DNA of 64,000 nucleotides from Treponema saccharophilum DSM 2985 (GCF_000255555.1 NZ_AGRW01000051.1:62001-126000), one strand, 5' to 3'. Counted from the stretch's first letter, positions 8,896 to 18,730 are shown. Notes: generated from the letters alone by a model not told the origin. Program-made: numbers and translations.

Positions 8896-9729
8896 ATGGA
8901 AATAAAAGCTGCTGACGTAAAATCATTGCGCGACAAGACTGGCGCCGGAATGATGGAGTGCAAGAAGGCACTTATCGAGGCTAACGGGGACGCTTCTGAG
9001 GCTGAGAAAATCCTCAAGGAGAAAGGTCTCGCCGCTGTCGCAAAGCGCGCCGAGCGCGCAACGTCTGAGGGACGCATTTTCATCCGCCAGAACGGAAACA
9101 AGATTGCCGTCGCTGAAATCACCTGCGAGACTGATTTCGTCGCGAAGAATGCTGATTTCATCGCCCTCGGTGAGAAAGTGCTCGATGTCGCATGCGACAA
9201 GGGCTACACGAAAATCGAGAAAGAGCTTGAGGACCTCGTCCTTGAGCTTGCTACGAAAATCCGCGAGAACATGGCGCTCCGCAAGTTCGAGGTTGTCGAT
9301 GTTCCGGCAGGCGCTTCTGCCGCTACATACGTCCACTCTGACTTCAAGACGGCGGCTGTCGTCGTCGTCGAGGGTTCTGATGCCGAAGCCGTGAAAGTGT
9401 TTGCGAAGGACTGCTGCTTGCACCTCGCCGCATTCACTCCTTCATACATCGAGCAGAAGGACGTTCCGCAGGCTTACATCGACGAGCAGAAGGAAATCTT
9501 CGCCGCACAGATGGCTCAGGACGAGAAGATGGCTTCAAAGCCCGATAATGTAAAGGCCGGAATCCTTCAGGGCAAAATCAACAAGCATCTCGCTGAGATT
9601 TGCTTCGTTGACCAGATGTTCGTAAAGGACGACAAAGTTTCGGTCGCGAAGAAACTCGAGCAGGTTTCAAAAGAGGCCGGTGCTAAGCTTTCGTTCGGAA
9701 AGATTTGCCTTTTCGTTCTCGGAAAGTAA
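8896..9729 (+). CDS. tsf: Elongation factor Ts
   Basis: EF-Ts is the guanine nucleotide exchange factor that recycles EF-Tu. The 277-residue product has the UBA-like N-terminus (KSLRDKTGAGMMECKKAL), the contact motif ETDFVAKNADF, and the family C-terminal helix-rich core ending in LSFGKICLFVLGK. Length is normal. It is co-transcribed with rpsB, as in most bacteria. Confidence 0.98.
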   Translation: MEIKAADVKSLRDKTGAGMMECKKALIEANGDASEAEKILKEKGLAAVAKRAERATSEGRIFIRQNGNKIAVAEITCETDFVAKNADFIALGEKVLDVACDKGYTKIEKELEDLVLELATKIRENMALRKFEVVDVPAGASAATYVHSDFKTAAVVVVEGSDAEAVKVFAKDCCLHLAAFTPSYIEQKDVPQAYIDEQKEIFAAQMAQDEKMASKPDNVKAGILQGKINKHLAEICFVDQMFVKDDKVSVAKKLEQVSKEAGAKLSFGKICLFVLGK

Positions 9730-9781
9730 GCCCGTTCTTAAAACAGCAAACTCGAAGGACAACTCTGTTGTAATTTGATAG

Positions 9782-9821
9782 AAGCGGTCGGAGTCTAATT
9801 TGAGGTTCTGGCCGCTTTTTT
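9782..9821 (+). terminator. Terminator after tsf
   Basis: Stem AAGCGGTC (9782-9789) pairs with GGCCGCTT (9810-9817) through one G-U pair, with a 20-base loop and a T run to 9821. It may be partly read through into frr. Confidence 0.75.
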
Positions 9822-9895
9822 AGTTTGGCATGTGGGGATTCAATCCCGTTTTTCGGGCTGGAACCCATAAATTTTATTATATAAAGGAGTATATT

Positions 9896-10438
9896 ATGGC
9901 TTTCGATGCATCGGCTCGTATGGAAAAGTCAATCGCATCCTTCAAGGATGCACTCAACACGATTCGCACAGGACGCGCTTCCGCTGCCATCTTCGACAAG
10001 GTTCGCGTTGACTATTACGGGAACAAGTCGCCCCTTAATCAGGTGGCGAACATTTCTATTCCCGACGCGCGCTCCGTCCTGATTGCTCCGTTCGACAAAT
10101 CACTCATAACAGAAATCGAGAAGGCGATTCTCGTCGCTGACCTCGGGCTCAATCCCTCGAACGACGGAAAAGTCATCAGGATTGCGATTCCCGCGCTCAC
10201 CGCTGACCGCCGCAAGGAGCTCGTCAAGCAGGCGAAGATGCTCGCTGAGCAGTACAAGACGGCCATCCGCAACGTTCGCCGCGACGGAAACGACGACCTC
10301 AAAAAACAGCAGAAGGCCGGCGAAATCACGGAGGATCAGCTCAAGAAGGATACCGACAGCCTCCAGAAACTGACGGACAAGAATATCGCCGAAATCGACA
10401 AGCTCGTCGATGCGAAAGAGAAAGAGATTCTCGCCTGA
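9896..10438 (+). CDS. frr: Ribosome recycling factor
   Basis: This 180-residue factor splits post-termination ribosomes together with EF-G. It shows the family motif [22 protein letters not shown] near the N-terminus, [19 protein letters not shown], and the long C-terminal coiled-coil helices ([11 protein letters not shown]). The ATG at 9896 follows AAGGAG with 7 bases spacing; the frame extends further upstream without a better start. No pyrH lies between tsf and frr, matching treponemal order. Confidence 0.98.
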   Translation: MAFDASARMEKSIASFKDALNTIRTGRASAAIFDKVRVDYYGNKSPLNQVANISIPDARSVLIAPFDKSLITEIEKAILVADLGLNPSNDGKVIRIAIPALTADRRKELVKQAKMLAEQYKTAIRNVRRDGNDDLKKQQKAGEITEDQLKKDTDSLQKLTDKNIAEIDKLVDAKEKEILA

Positions 10439-10448
10439 TTCTTAAGCG

Positions 10449-11183
10449 ATGGACATTGAAAAATTGAAATCCAACGGAGTTCCCCGTCATATTGGCATAA
10501 TAATGGACGGGAACGGCCGTTGGGCGAAAAACCGCGGGCTTCCGCGGACCGCAGGGCATAAGGAAGGTCTTTCTTCCGCAAAAAGAATTGTCGCGGCGGC
10601 CGCCAGCCTCGGTATCGAATACGTCACCCTCTACACATTCTCGACGGAAAATTGGAAGCGCGCCCAGGAGGAGGTCGGATACCTCATGGGACTGATAAAA
10701 GGTCATCTGCGCGCCGAATTCGAATTCTACAAAAAAAACGGAATCAGGATAGACCATATCGGGGATATAGAAGGACTTCCCGAAGATGTCAGGAACGAGA
10801 TTCTGAAAGCGAAGGACGACACGAAGGATTTTACCGGAACGACGTGCGTTCTCGCCATAAATTACGGAAGCCGCGACGAAATTGTCCGCGGCATAAGAAA
10901 AATCGCAAAAAACGCTGATATTTCAAGCGAAGACATAGATGAGGCATTCGTCTCGCGCGCCCTGGACATACCGGGGCTTCCCGACGTTGACCTCATGATA
11001 CGGACCGGTGGCGAGAAAAGGCTGAGCAACTTCATGTTGTGGCAGTGCGCCTACGCGGAATTCATCTTCACGGACACGCTTTGGCCTGAGTATGGTGAGG
11101 AGGAATTCTTCTCCCATATAGGGCAATTCCAGGGAAGGAACAGGCGTTTCGGGGGAGTCCCCGGTCAGGAAGCAAGGAGCTAA
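10449..11183 (+). CDS. uppS: Undecaprenyl diphosphate synthase
   Basis: This cis-prenyltransferase makes the C55 lipid carrier for peptidoglycan and other envelope polymers from farnesyl diphosphate and IPP. The 244-residue product has catalytic Asp in IGIIMDGNGRWAKNRGL, the YVTLYTFSTENWKR signature, and the C-terminal DLMIRTGGEKRLSNFMLWQ motif with the conserved Arg residues. It lies 10 bases after frr and 4 before cdsA, in one transcription unit. Confidence 0.97.
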   Translation: MDIEKLKSNGVPRHIGIIMDGNGRWAKNRGLPRTAGHKEGLSSAKRIVAAAASLGIEYVTLYTFSTENWKRAQEEVGYLMGLIKGHLRAEFEFYKKNGIRIDHIGDIEGLPEDVRNEILKAKDDTKDFTGTTCVLAINYGSRDEIVRGIRKIAKNADISSEDIDEAFVSRALDIPGLPDVDLMIRTGGEKRLSNFMLWQCAYAEFIFTDTLWPEYGEEEFFSHIGQFQGRNRRFGGVPGQEARS

Positions 11184-11187
11184 AGAG

Positions 11188-12021
11188 ATGAGGAAAATAC
11201 TTCCAAGACTTTGTACGTTCGCAATCGGAACGCCGTTAGTTATAGGGCTTGTTTATCTGGATGTGATGCATCATCTTCCGCTGCACATACTACTCGCGGT
11301 CTGCTCCTTGCTTGGCGCGAACGAACTTCACCGCATATTCTCCAGCTCTTTCGCCACGCAGCCGAAGACGCTTGTCATTGCGATGAGCTTGCTCCCCACC
11401 CTGCTCGCTTCGGCATGCGCGATATTCGGGCTGAACGAATCGCTCATAAACTACGCGTTCATGGGCGCGATAATGGTCTGCATGGCGTGGGAGGTGATTG
11501 TCTCGAAGACATTCGAGAATTCGAACGGAAGCATGGTGACGTCGGTATTCACCGTACTCTACTGCGGATTTTTCGTCGCGTTCATCGCGCGGATGACGAC
11601 CGTGGAGAATTCCCGGGTTATAATCGCCGTCTACCTTCTGATGGTTTTCATGTGCGACTCGATGGCGTGGTTCTTCGGAAATTTGTTCGGAAAAAACAAC
11701 AAGGGATTCATAAAGGCAAGCCCGAACAAGAGCATCGCCGGATTTCTGGGCGGATTTTTCGGCTCGGTCTGCGTCGGGCTCGTGGCGCATTTCCTTCGGC
11801 CCGACGTTTTCGGCGGGAGGACTGTTTGCGTCGTCTTGCTCGGGCTTTTGACGGCGTTCGCTGCGATAATCGGAGACCTTGTCGAGTCCGTGCTCAAGCG
11901 CTCGAGCGGAATCAAGGACAGCGGGCATCTTATTCCCGGACGCGGGGGAATGCTCGATTCTCTCGACTCGATCGTGTTTGCCGCGCCTATTTTTTACCTT
12001 TCTTACAGGATGATTTTCTAG
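11188..12021 (+). CDS. cdsA: Phosphatidate cytidylyltransferase
   Basis: This integral membrane enzyme makes CDP-diacylglycerol from phosphatidic acid and CTP, the precursor of all phospholipids. The 277-residue product has about eight hydrophobic segments and the CDS signature near the C-terminus, VLKRSSGIKDSGHLIPGRGG followed by MLDSLDS. Compared with the common PGHGGxLDRxD form, His is replaced by Arg and the next Arg by Ser. The KDSGHLIPG core is intact. The stop codon abuts the dxr start with no gap, indicating translational coupling. Confidence 0.95.
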   Translation: MRKILPRLCTFAIGTPLVIGLVYLDVMHHLPLHILLAVCSLLGANELHRIFSSSFATQPKTLVIAMSLLPTLLASACAIFGLNESLINYAFMGAIMVCMAWEVIVSKTFENSNGSMVTSVFTVLYCGFFVAFIARMTTVENSRVIIAVYLLMVFMCDSMAWFFGNLFGKNNKGFIKASPNKSIAGFLGGFFGSVCVGLVAHFLRPDVFGGRTVCVVLLGLLTAFAAIIGDLVESVLKRSSGIKDSGHLIPGRGGMLDSLDSIVFAAPIFYLSYRMIF

Positions 12022-13176
12022 ATGGTTGATACGAATAATGCGGAGGGACGGAAAAGGGTTCTCGTTTTAGGATGCACAGGTTCGATTGGCACGAGCACGC
12101 TCGACATAGCGCGGAACGAGCCGTCATATGCCGTTTGCGGGCTCACTGCGAACCGAAACGCGGAGAAGCTTGCGTTGCTCGGCGCCGAATTTTCGTGCCC
12201 CACCCTGCTGGCGTCGGCCGTCGCGCGCGACGGCTTGAAGGATGCGTTCGCGTCGTTCATCGCGGAGACGAGGCCCGATATAATCGTGAACGGAATTGCC
12301 GGAAGCGCGGGTCTCGTCCCGAGCATCGCGGCGCTTGAGGCGGGCGTCGATTTGGTTCTTGCAAACAAGGAATCCGTAGTCATGGCGGGCCCGCTCATAT
12401 TCGCGCTCGCAAAGAAGAACAATTGCAGAATACTTCCCGTCGATTCCGAGCATTCGGCGATTTTCACGCTGCTTCGGCAGTGCGGGCGGGAGAATGTCGA
12501 CAGGCTTGTCATAACGGCAAGCGGCGGCCCGTTCAGAACGTGGGAAAAAGAGCGCATCAAGAACGCGACGCTTGCCGATGCGCTGAAGCATCCGACATGG
12601 AGCATGGGGACAAAGATAACGGTGGATTCCGCGAGCCTCGGGAACAAAGGGCTTGAGGTAATCGAGGCGTGCCGTCTTTTCGGTTTTTCCGCCGATGACG
12701 TGCAGGTTGTCGTCCATCCTCAGAGCATCGTCCATTCACTTGTCAGGACGCGTGACGGCGCGATATACGCGCAGATGAGCGAGCCGGACATGAAGCACCC
12801 GATTATATCAGCATTGTCATATCCCGCCGTAAGGGAAAATTTCATGAAGCCGTTCGACCTGACGGATTTCGTCTGCGGCGAAACGGTTCGGACGCTCACG
12901 TTCGAGAAGCCGCGCACCGATGCGTTCCCGCTCCTTTCGATTGCGTTCGGAGCCGCGAGAACTGACGGATTCGCGCCGATTGCGTTCAATGCGGCGAACG
13001 AGGTCGCTGCGGGCGCCTTCATCGAAGGAAAAATCGGCTTCGGCAGGATTCCGGAGATTGTCGGAGCAACACTCGACGCGGAAAATTGGGCGGGCGATGT
13101 GCGCGACCTGAAGGACGTATTCGAAAGCGACCGACGCGCGCGGGAAATCGCCGCGGGTTTCATTTCCGGGAGCTGA
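12022..13176 (+). CDS. dxr: 1-deoxy-D-xylulose 5-phosphate reductoisomerase
   Basis: This enzyme catalyses the second step of the MEP pathway, converting DXP to MEP with NADPH and a divalent metal; it feeds IPP to the neighbouring uppS. The 384-residue product shows the NADPH-binding LGCTGSIGTSTLDI, ANKESVVMAG, metal and substrate loop LPVDSEHSAIF, SASGGPFR and PTWSMGTKITVDSASLGNKG. It is fused end-to-end with cdsA, and rseP follows after 5 bases. Confidence 0.97.
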   Translation: MVDTNNAEGRKRVLVLGCTGSIGTSTLDIARNEPSYAVCGLTANRNAEKLALLGAEFSCPTLLASAVARDGLKDAFASFIAETRPDIIVNGIAGSAGLVPSIAALEAGVDLVLANKESVVMAGPLIFALAKKNNCRILPVDSEHSAIFTLLRQCGRENVDRLVITASGGPFRTWEKERIKNATLADALKHPTWSMGTKITVDSASLGNKGLEVIEACRLFGFSADDVQVVVHPQSIVHSLVRTRDGAIYAQMSEPDMKHPIISALSYPAVRENFMKPFDLTDFVCGETVRTLTFEKPRTDAFPLLSIAFGAARTDGFAPIAFNAANEVAAGAFIEGKIGFGRIPEIVGATLDAENWAGDVRDLKDVFESDRRAREIAAGFISGS

Positions 13177-13181
13177 TTCGG

Positions 13182-14282
13182 ATGGGGATTGTATACGGGC
13201 TCCTCGTTCTCGAAGCTATCGTTTTCCTCCACGAGCTCGGGCATTATGCCGTCGGGCGCCTGCTCGGGATGGATGTCGAGAGCTTTTCGCTCGGCTTCGG
13301 GCCGGTGATATTCCACAGGGAGGCGTTCGGCACCGACTGGAGGATTTCCCTTGTTCCGCTCGGGGGCTACTGCGCGTTCAGGGACGAGGTTTTCGACGAG
13401 TTCGCCGTGCAGAAGGAAGGCTCGTACGGCGCCGCCCGTCCGATTTTCCGTGCCGCAGTGAATTTTGCGGGTCCCCTCGTCAATTTCATCGTCGCGTTCA
13501 TGGCGCTCGTCGTTGCCGCGATGTCGTGGAAAACGGCGTATTCGCAGGAGCCTGTTGTCGAAATCGCGTCGGAATCCGTTCATGGCGTGCATTCCGCCGC
13601 CGGAGACGCCGGCATTATGAGCGGGGACAGGATTGTCTCGATTGACGGCGAGCGCGTGGCGGCATTTTCGGATATAAGGCGGCTCGTCTCGGACCGTCCG
13701 GGCGAGGTTCTCGAAGTCGTTTTCGAGCGGAACGGGACTTCGGGCGCGGAGATGAAGAGCACGTCCGTGAAGGTCGGGCAGTCCGGGGATGCCGGGGTGC
13801 TGGGTGTCGTCGCGATGAAGGAGAAGATTCCGCCGGAGCCGTTTTTCCGCGCTGTCGCGTCGGGTTTTTCGGGCGCGCTGAAGATGGTCCGCCTTACGGT
13901 CGGGGTATTCTCCCCGTCGAATTTGAGGGCGGCATTCGGGGGGCGCGGTATCGTTGACGGGATATCGGAGAATGTCGCGGGTCCCGTGCAGATTATGTCG
14001 CTCATCGGCGACACCGCTTCGTCGGGGCTTCCCCCCTTCCTGTATTTCGTCGCGCTCGTGAACGTGTCTCTGTTCGTCCTGAACATGCTTCCGGTCGCGC
14101 CTTTTGACGGGTTCGGGATTGTCCTCGCGTTCGTTGAGATTTTTTTCAGGAGAAGACCATCGAAAAGGGTGCGCTCCGCCATCGGCATTTTCGGCACGGC
14201 GGTTATAGCGTCGCTTTTCTGCGTGGCCGTTCTAAGCGATTTCGTATACATTCAGGAGTTGTTGAAAAATGTTTGGAAATAA
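13182..14282 (+). CDS. rseP: RseP-type site-2 membrane metalloprotease
   Basis: This M50 protease cleaves transmembrane segments, classically anti-sigma factors and signal-peptide remnants. The 366-residue product has the zinc motif FLHELGHYAVG in the first membrane helix, a beta-loop GFGPVIF, and one PDZ domain (AGIMSGDRIVSIDGERVAAF, about 135-215). The C-terminal motif is NMLPVAPFDGFG, where the family usually has LDGG; the metal-binding Asp is kept. The ATG at 13182 gives the expected N-terminal helix. No cognate anti-sigma factor is in the window. Its 3' end overlaps the next gene by 14 bases. Confidence 0.93.
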   Translation: MGIVYGLLVLEAIVFLHELGHYAVGRLLGMDVESFSLGFGPVIFHREAFGTDWRISLVPLGGYCAFRDEVFDEFAVQKEGSYGAARPIFRAAVNFAGPLVNFIVAFMALVVAAMSWKTAYSQEPVVEIASESVHGVHSAAGDAGIMSGDRIVSIDGERVAAFSDIRRLVSDRPGEVLEVVFERNGTSGAEMKSTSVKVGQSGDAGVLGVVAMKEKIPPEPFFRAVASGFSGALKMVRLTVGVFSPSNLRAAFGGRGIVDGISENVAGPVQIMSLIGDTASSGLPPFLYFVALVNVSLFVLNMLPVAPFDGFGIVLAFVEIFFRRRPSKRVRSAIGIFGTAVIASLFCVAVLSDFVYIQELLKNVWK

Positions 14283-16179
14283 CCCATTCGTCCGTTTCGG
14301 TGCTGCGGCATGTCTCGGATTCTTTTTCGGAGCTTTTGCGTCCGCGCGCGAGTCGGGGCAGGCGCACCAGAAATCAGTGTCCGTCGTGTCGGGAAATCAG
14401 TCCGGCTCTGTTTTCAGCGCGGGCGAGGACGGATTCCTCATAAAATGGCTTCCCGACGATATGGGCGAGCATTACCAGGTCAGCGAGCTTGCGGTGAAGA
14501 AAATCGCGCAGCATCCGAACGGGAACGATATCGCCGTGTACGAGACTGACGGCGCTTCCTACAACAGGGTCTGCATCTGGGACTGGAAGAACCAGCGCCG
14601 GAAGAACATATTCCGCTTCAACGACCCGATAACGAGCCTCTCCTACTCCGCGAAGGGAACGTACCTTGTCTGCAGCACGACGGCGATGGGCGGGGCGTAC
14701 TTCATCAACTCGTCGACCGGTCGCATAGAGAAGAAGCTGAAGGAGACGTCGGCGGCATTCACCTTTGCGCAGACTGGCGACAGCGAGAAGAAAATCGTGA
14801 TGTACCTTCCCACGGGAACAATCGCGTACCACGACCTCCACAGCGGCGAGCTCGTCGGGAAATTCGACACGGAGCCGGCGCTCGAGGATGTCTGCATGTT
14901 CGGCTCGTCGCGCTTCCTTGCCGGAAGGAAGGGACGGACGGTTTTCGTAATCCACGCGATGACGGGGCGGACGCTCGGGACGTTCAACGCGGGCGGCGCC
15001 GTCCTTATCGGCTCGAATTCGTCGGACAGCCTTTTCTACATATCGAACGAGAGCAGGCAGTTCAAGCTGTTCGAGGTGAAGTCGGAGAACGGGAAGTCCG
15101 TCGGCAATCCGGAGCTGCTCCGCACGTTCAGCGGGATACGGGACAGGGATTCCGTCGTTTCCGCGGCGATGTCGGGCGAGTCGATTTACGCGGGAACGAA
15201 AAGCGGCAACGTCTACAAATTCGATTACATTCAGGCGGAGCGCGTAGACGTCCTCCAGCCCATAACGGACGACAGTTTCGACACTGTTCTCGACATTTCG
15301 CCGTGCGGCGATAATTTCTACATACTTTCCCCCTCGTCCATCCACAAGGCGTTCTACAATGACGGGTACATCGACAGATTGTGCGGGAATCCCGGATATT
15401 CCGACATGATTGCATACGGCGACGATATAATCCTCTGGACGAAGGATTCGAGGAAGCCCGTCGTGAGAATCAATCCGGCGAGCGGCGAGACAAGCCAGAT
15501 TTTCACGCCGGGCGGGGCGCTGCAGAACCTTAGGGTGTGGGGGGAGACGCTCCTTTCCGTCGAGTCGAATTCGACGGTTGCGCGGGTGGACATCGCGACG
15601 GGAAAACGCTCCGTCATTTACGAGGGCGCGGGAATTCAGGATGCCGTCGCCTGCAACGAGACGGATTTGTACATCGCAAAATCGAGCGCGACGAAGCCGA
15701 ACGTCCCGCTGCTGTACGTCAACATCGGGACGAGGGAGACGGTTCCGCTTCCGCTAGATGGAACGTTCGCGTACGCGCTGAATTTCGACGACGCGAATTC
15801 GCGGAACGAGATATACGGAATCGTCATAAGCACGCAGGGCGGGAAGCAGACGACGTCCATATTCGCCTACGACACGGAACGGAAATCCGCGCGGACGTTC
15901 TTCCCGACGCAGGACGAGGATATCGGCGCGTTCATGAACCTCACCTGGCCGAACCTCTACACGAACGTGGGAAAAAGCGATGCGCGCTCGTACAACCTGA
16001 AGACGAAACGGGATTTCAAATACAAGAGGGACGAGTCGATGCCTCTCAAGGTCGTCAGAAACGGAAAACGCGTCGCAGTACTCAACAGGAACGGTTCTAT
16101 CAGTTGGTACAATGCCGACCTCGCGAATATAATATCGAACTGGTATCTCAGCAGCGACGGTCAGTGGAACGAGCTCTGA
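14269..16179 (+). CDS. Exported beta-propeller-like protein
   Basis: The 636-residue product has a signal peptide (hydrophobic FGAAACLGFFFGAF, cut near ASA-RE). The rest shows repeated blade-like beta strands with WD40-like spacing, such as VFSAGEDGFLIKWLPDD, VCIWDWKNQRRKNIFRF, NPASGETSQIFTP and VARVDIATGKRSVIY, suggesting one or two propellers. No catalytic motif is seen. The start overlaps rseP by 14 bases, so translation is probably coupled. From memory, T. pallidum also carries a protein of unknown function next to rseP. A scaffold or envelope-assembly role would be a guess. Confidence 0.75.
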   Translation: MFGNNPFVRFGAAACLGFFFGAFASARESGQAHQKSVSVVSGNQSGSVFSAGEDGFLIKWLPDDMGEHYQVSELAVKKIAQHPNGNDIAVYETDGASYNRVCIWDWKNQRRKNIFRFNDPITSLSYSAKGTYLVCSTTAMGGAYFINSSTGRIEKKLKETSAAFTFAQTGDSEKKIVMYLPTGTIAYHDLHSGELVGKFDTEPALEDVCMFGSSRFLAGRKGRTVFVIHAMTGRTLGTFNAGGAVLIGSNSSDSLFYISNESRQFKLFEVKSENGKSVGNPELLRTFSGIRDRDSVVSAAMSGESIYAGTKSGNVYKFDYIQAERVDVLQPITDDSFDTVLDISPCGDNFYILSPSSIHKAFYNDGYIDRLCGNPGYSDMIAYGDDIILWTKDSRKPVVRINPASGETSQIFTPGGALQNLRVWGETLLSVESNSTVARVDIATGKRSVIYEGAGIQDAVACNETDLYIAKSSATKPNVPLLYVNIGTRETVPLPLDGTFAYALNFDDANSRNEIYGIVISTQGGKQTTSIFAYDTERKSARTFFPTQDEDIGAFMNLTWPNLYTNVGKSDARSYNLKTKRDFKYKRDESMPLKVVRNGKRVAVLNRNGSISWYNADLANIISNWYLSSDGQWNEL

Positions 16180-16214
16180 CGACTGGCGTCGCGGATTTTT
16201 TCAAGGAGGAAAAT

Positions 16215-17744
16215 ATGGCTGGAAAACGGCTTGCAGTTGTCGCGTCTTTTGTGATGTCTGCCTTTGCCCTTGCGTTTGCGAAGGAGAGCAAATCCGACAA
16301 GTTCTTCACGCTCGTCGAGTCTCCAACGACGACGGCCCGGGACATAAAGAAAGAAATTTCCGGCATGGAGGGCTTAACGCGCGGCGACGACAAGGAGACC
16401 CTTCTCATGGCGGCGCTGAAGGCAGACCGCGGCGTTGCCGTCATAACTGCCATCCTTGAGTCAGGCGTCGATGCCGACAAGAAAACGAAGCAGAAGAAAA
16501 CGGCGGTCATGTACGCCTGCCAATATTCGAGCGATGCCGAGGTCGTGGACAAGGTGATATGCTACGGCACGCTCACGAAGGGCGCGCGGAAAAAGAGAAT
16601 CCTCGCGAAGGACAAATCCGGCATGAATTCGTTCGCGTATCTGAAAAAGAACCAGAACGCCTCCTCGGTCGAGCACATCCTTGCCGTTCTCGCAAAATAC
16701 GCCGATGTCCCGAAGGATTTTTCCGGCGCAAAAGCCGAGCCGGCGGCGGACATTCCCCCAAAGAATGAGGAACCTGTTCCCGTCCCCGTTCCGATTGAGG
16801 AGCCTGTCGCAAAAACGGAAAATGTTTCCGCGACGGACGAAGCCGTTCCCGATGCGAATCCCGCGCCCGTCGAAAGCGCACCCTCCCCTGCCGCGCAGGC
16901 GGAGGAATCGAAAATTCCCGTTGAGGAGGCTTTTTCCGCGCCTGTCGTGGAGGAGGCCGCAGTACCGGAACGGACGGAAGATGCGGGCGGAGCCGATGAT
17001 AACGGCGGAAAAGAAGCCCGCAAGGAAATCTCGCCGTACCGCTCCGTTTATCTCTACGATTTTGCCGATGACGGCAGCGACGAGGGGCTTATCCCGATTG
17101 CGATTGAGATTGAGGGCGATTCGATGCGGAAGAGAATCGAGTCCGTGAACGAGCAGGATTCGGACGGGCGGACGAAGCTCATGATTGCGGCTCGCGACGG
17201 CAACATTCCGCTGATGAAGGATTTGATATATTCCGGAGCGTCAATCGACATGAGCGACAAGGACGGGTGGACCGCATTGATGTTTGCGGCGCGCCATCAG
17301 GGCGACAGGAAAACCGTCGATTTCCTTCTTTCGAACGGGGCGAATTTCAGGAAGAAGAACGGGTTCGGCGTGACGGCGCTCATGCTCGCGGCCGTGTACA
17401 ATCCCGAGCCGTCCGTAACCGAGGCGCTTCTTGAAGGGCGTTCCGCGACGGAGAGCGACGTCCGGGGCGCGTTCGTGCAGGCGGTCGCGGCAGAATCCCC
17501 GCTTTCCGTCCTTTCGGTGTTCCTTGCCCGGGGAATATCGCTCAACACGCCGTTTGACGACAAAACTCCGCTGATGTACGCCGCCGAATCGAACAGGACG
17601 ACCGCCGTAATCGGATGGCTTCTTTCAAACGGCGCGTCGAAGAATTACAGGACGATAGACGGAAAATCCGCGTTCGACTTTGCGGCGGAGAACAGAAAGC
17701 TTCCTCATGACGAGACGTATTGGGCGCTTTCTGTCAGAAAATGA
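16215..17744 (+). CDS. Exported ankyrin-repeat protein
   Basis: The 509-residue product has a signal peptide ending at ALAFA-KE, so it is probably periplasmic. Ankyrin-type helices occupy about 50-165 (TLLMAALKADRGVAVITAIL; TAVMYACQYSSDAEVVDKVI). A Pro/Glu/Ala-rich linker follows (about 175-280). A second ankyrin block starts near 310 (DGRTKLMIAARDGNIPLMKD; DGWTALMFAARHQGDRKTVD; TPLMYAAESNRTTAVIGWLL). A GGAGG site precedes the ATG at 16215. Ankyrin repeats bind proteins; the partner is unknown. It lies 35 bases after the propeller gene and just upstream of rsmD. Confidence 0.85.
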   Translation: MAGKRLAVVASFVMSAFALAFAKESKSDKFFTLVESPTTTARDIKKEISGMEGLTRGDDKETLLMAALKADRGVAVITAILESGVDADKKTKQKKTAVMYACQYSSDAEVVDKVICYGTLTKGARKKRILAKDKSGMNSFAYLKKNQNASSVEHILAVLAKYADVPKDFSGAKAEPAADIPPKNEEPVPVPVPIEEPVAKTENVSATDEAVPDANPAPVESAPSPAAQAEESKIPVEEAFSAPVVEEAAVPERTEDAGGADDNGGKEARKEISPYRSVYLYDFADDGSDEGLIPIAIEIEGDSMRKRIESVNEQDSDGRTKLMIAARDGNIPLMKDLIYSGASIDMSDKDGWTALMFAARHQGDRKTVDFLLSNGANFRKKNGFGVTALMLAAVYNPEPSVTEALLEGRSATESDVRGAFVQAVAAESPLSVLSVFLARGISLNTPFDDKTPLMYAAESNRTTAVIGWLLSNGASKNYRTIDGKSAFDFAAENRKLPHDETYWALSVRK

Positions 17745-17761
17745 GAAATTCGGAGGAATGA

Positions 17762-18340
17762 ATGAGAATCACAGGGGGAAAACTCAAAGGGCATGTCGTG
17801 AAATGCCCCGACGGAATAATCAGGCCGGCGATGGACAGGATGCGCGAGTCCGTCTTTGCGATACTCGGCGACCTTTCAGGAAAATCGTGGCTCGACCTTT
17901 TTTCGGGGAGCGGGACGATTGCGATAGAGGCCGTCTCGCGCGGCGCGGCGCGCGTCCAGCTCTGCGAGAAGGACAAGATAAAGGTGAAGCAGGTGCTTGA
18001 GAACGTCGCCGTGACGGAGCGCATCTGCAACGTGAAAATCGGGTGCCATTTTCTTGCGGTCGAGCTTTTCCTGAAAAGATGCCGCGACACGTTCGACTAC
18101 ATTTTCCTCGACCCGCCGTTTCCGTACAAGTTCAGGACGGAGCTTCTGAAGACGATTTCTGAGCGGAGGCTTCTCAACCCGGAGAATCCCGACGCGATGG
18201 TCATGATTCACTTTCCGGAGGAGGACACGCCGCCGGACGAAATCGGCTCGCTTTTCGTATGCGACAAGCGCGTCTACGGGCGCTCAATCGTTCATTTTTA
18301 CAAAATGAAGGGAATTCAGACCGAGACCGCGGAAAAATGA
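17762..18340 (+). CDS. rsmD: 16S rRNA (guanine966-N2)-methyltransferase
   Basis: This SAM-dependent enzyme methylates G966 of 16S rRNA in the assembled small subunit. The 192-residue product has the family N-terminus MRITGGKLKG, a positively charged RPAMDRMRESVFAIL, the SAM motif WLDLFSGSGTIAIEAVSRGA, and the catalytic DPPF (YIFLDPPFPYKF). It lies 17 bases after the ankyrin gene, and GGAGGAATG overlaps the start. Confidence 0.95.
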   Translation: MRITGGKLKGHVVKCPDGIIRPAMDRMRESVFAILGDLSGKSWLDLFSGSGTIAIEAVSRGAARVQLCEKDKIKVKQVLENVAVTERICNVKIGCHFLAVELFLKRCRDTFDYIFLDPPFPYKFRTELLKTISERRLLNPENPDAMVMIHFPEEDTPPDEIGSLFVCDKRVYGRSIVHFYKMKGIQTETAEK

Positions 18341-18353
18341 CATCCATTCTTCC

Positions 18354-18381
18354 TTGACAATCGGTTTATTTATGATAGCAT
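18354..18381 (+). promoter_or_regulatory. Promoter with -10 box next to the start codon at 18392
   Basis: A perfect TTGACA (18354-18359) and TAGCAT (18376-18381) are 16 bases apart. The predicted transcription start is within about 4 bases of the ATG. Confidence 0.6.
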
Positions 18382-18391
18382 TAAGATTCGT

Positions 18392-18730
18392 ATGAATGAA
18401 GAGGACATTAAGAAAACCATTTCAGAACACGAGATTCCGAACGGTTTCATAAAAGTCTCGGAGCAGCCGCTCGGCACGCTTTCCTCCGAACAGAAGGCCG
18501 TGCTGAACAGGAAAGGCAACGCTTTGTTCAATTCCGGCAAGATGGATGAGGCTTGCCGAATTTTTATGACGACGGGGTATTCGGACGGACTTACAAGAAT
18601 CGGGGATTTTTACATGAAGAAGAACAAGGAGCTTCAGGCGCTGAAATTCTACGTTCTGGCGCACAACGGCCGAAAGGCGTCCCCCATATACGAGAAAATA
18701 TCGACGATGCTTTCCGCGTTGCTGAAATAA
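18392..18730 (+). CDS. Small TPR-like helical protein of unknown function
   Basis: The 112-residue, soluble product has no signal peptide. Its middle (AVLNRKGNALFNSGKMDEAC) matches the first helix pair of a tetratricopeptide motif, followed by further helices (QALKFYVLAHNGRKASPIYE). No Shine-Dalgarno sequence precedes the ATG, and the -10 box ends 10 bases upstream, so the message may be leaderless. It sits 39 bases before the large TPR gene and is probably co-transcribed with it. Confidence 0.75.
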   Translation: MNEEDIKKTISEHEIPNGFIKVSEQPLGTLSSEQKAVLNRKGNALFNSGKMDEACRIFMTTGYSDGLTRIGDFYMKKNKELQALKFYVLAHNGRKASPIYEKISTMLSALLK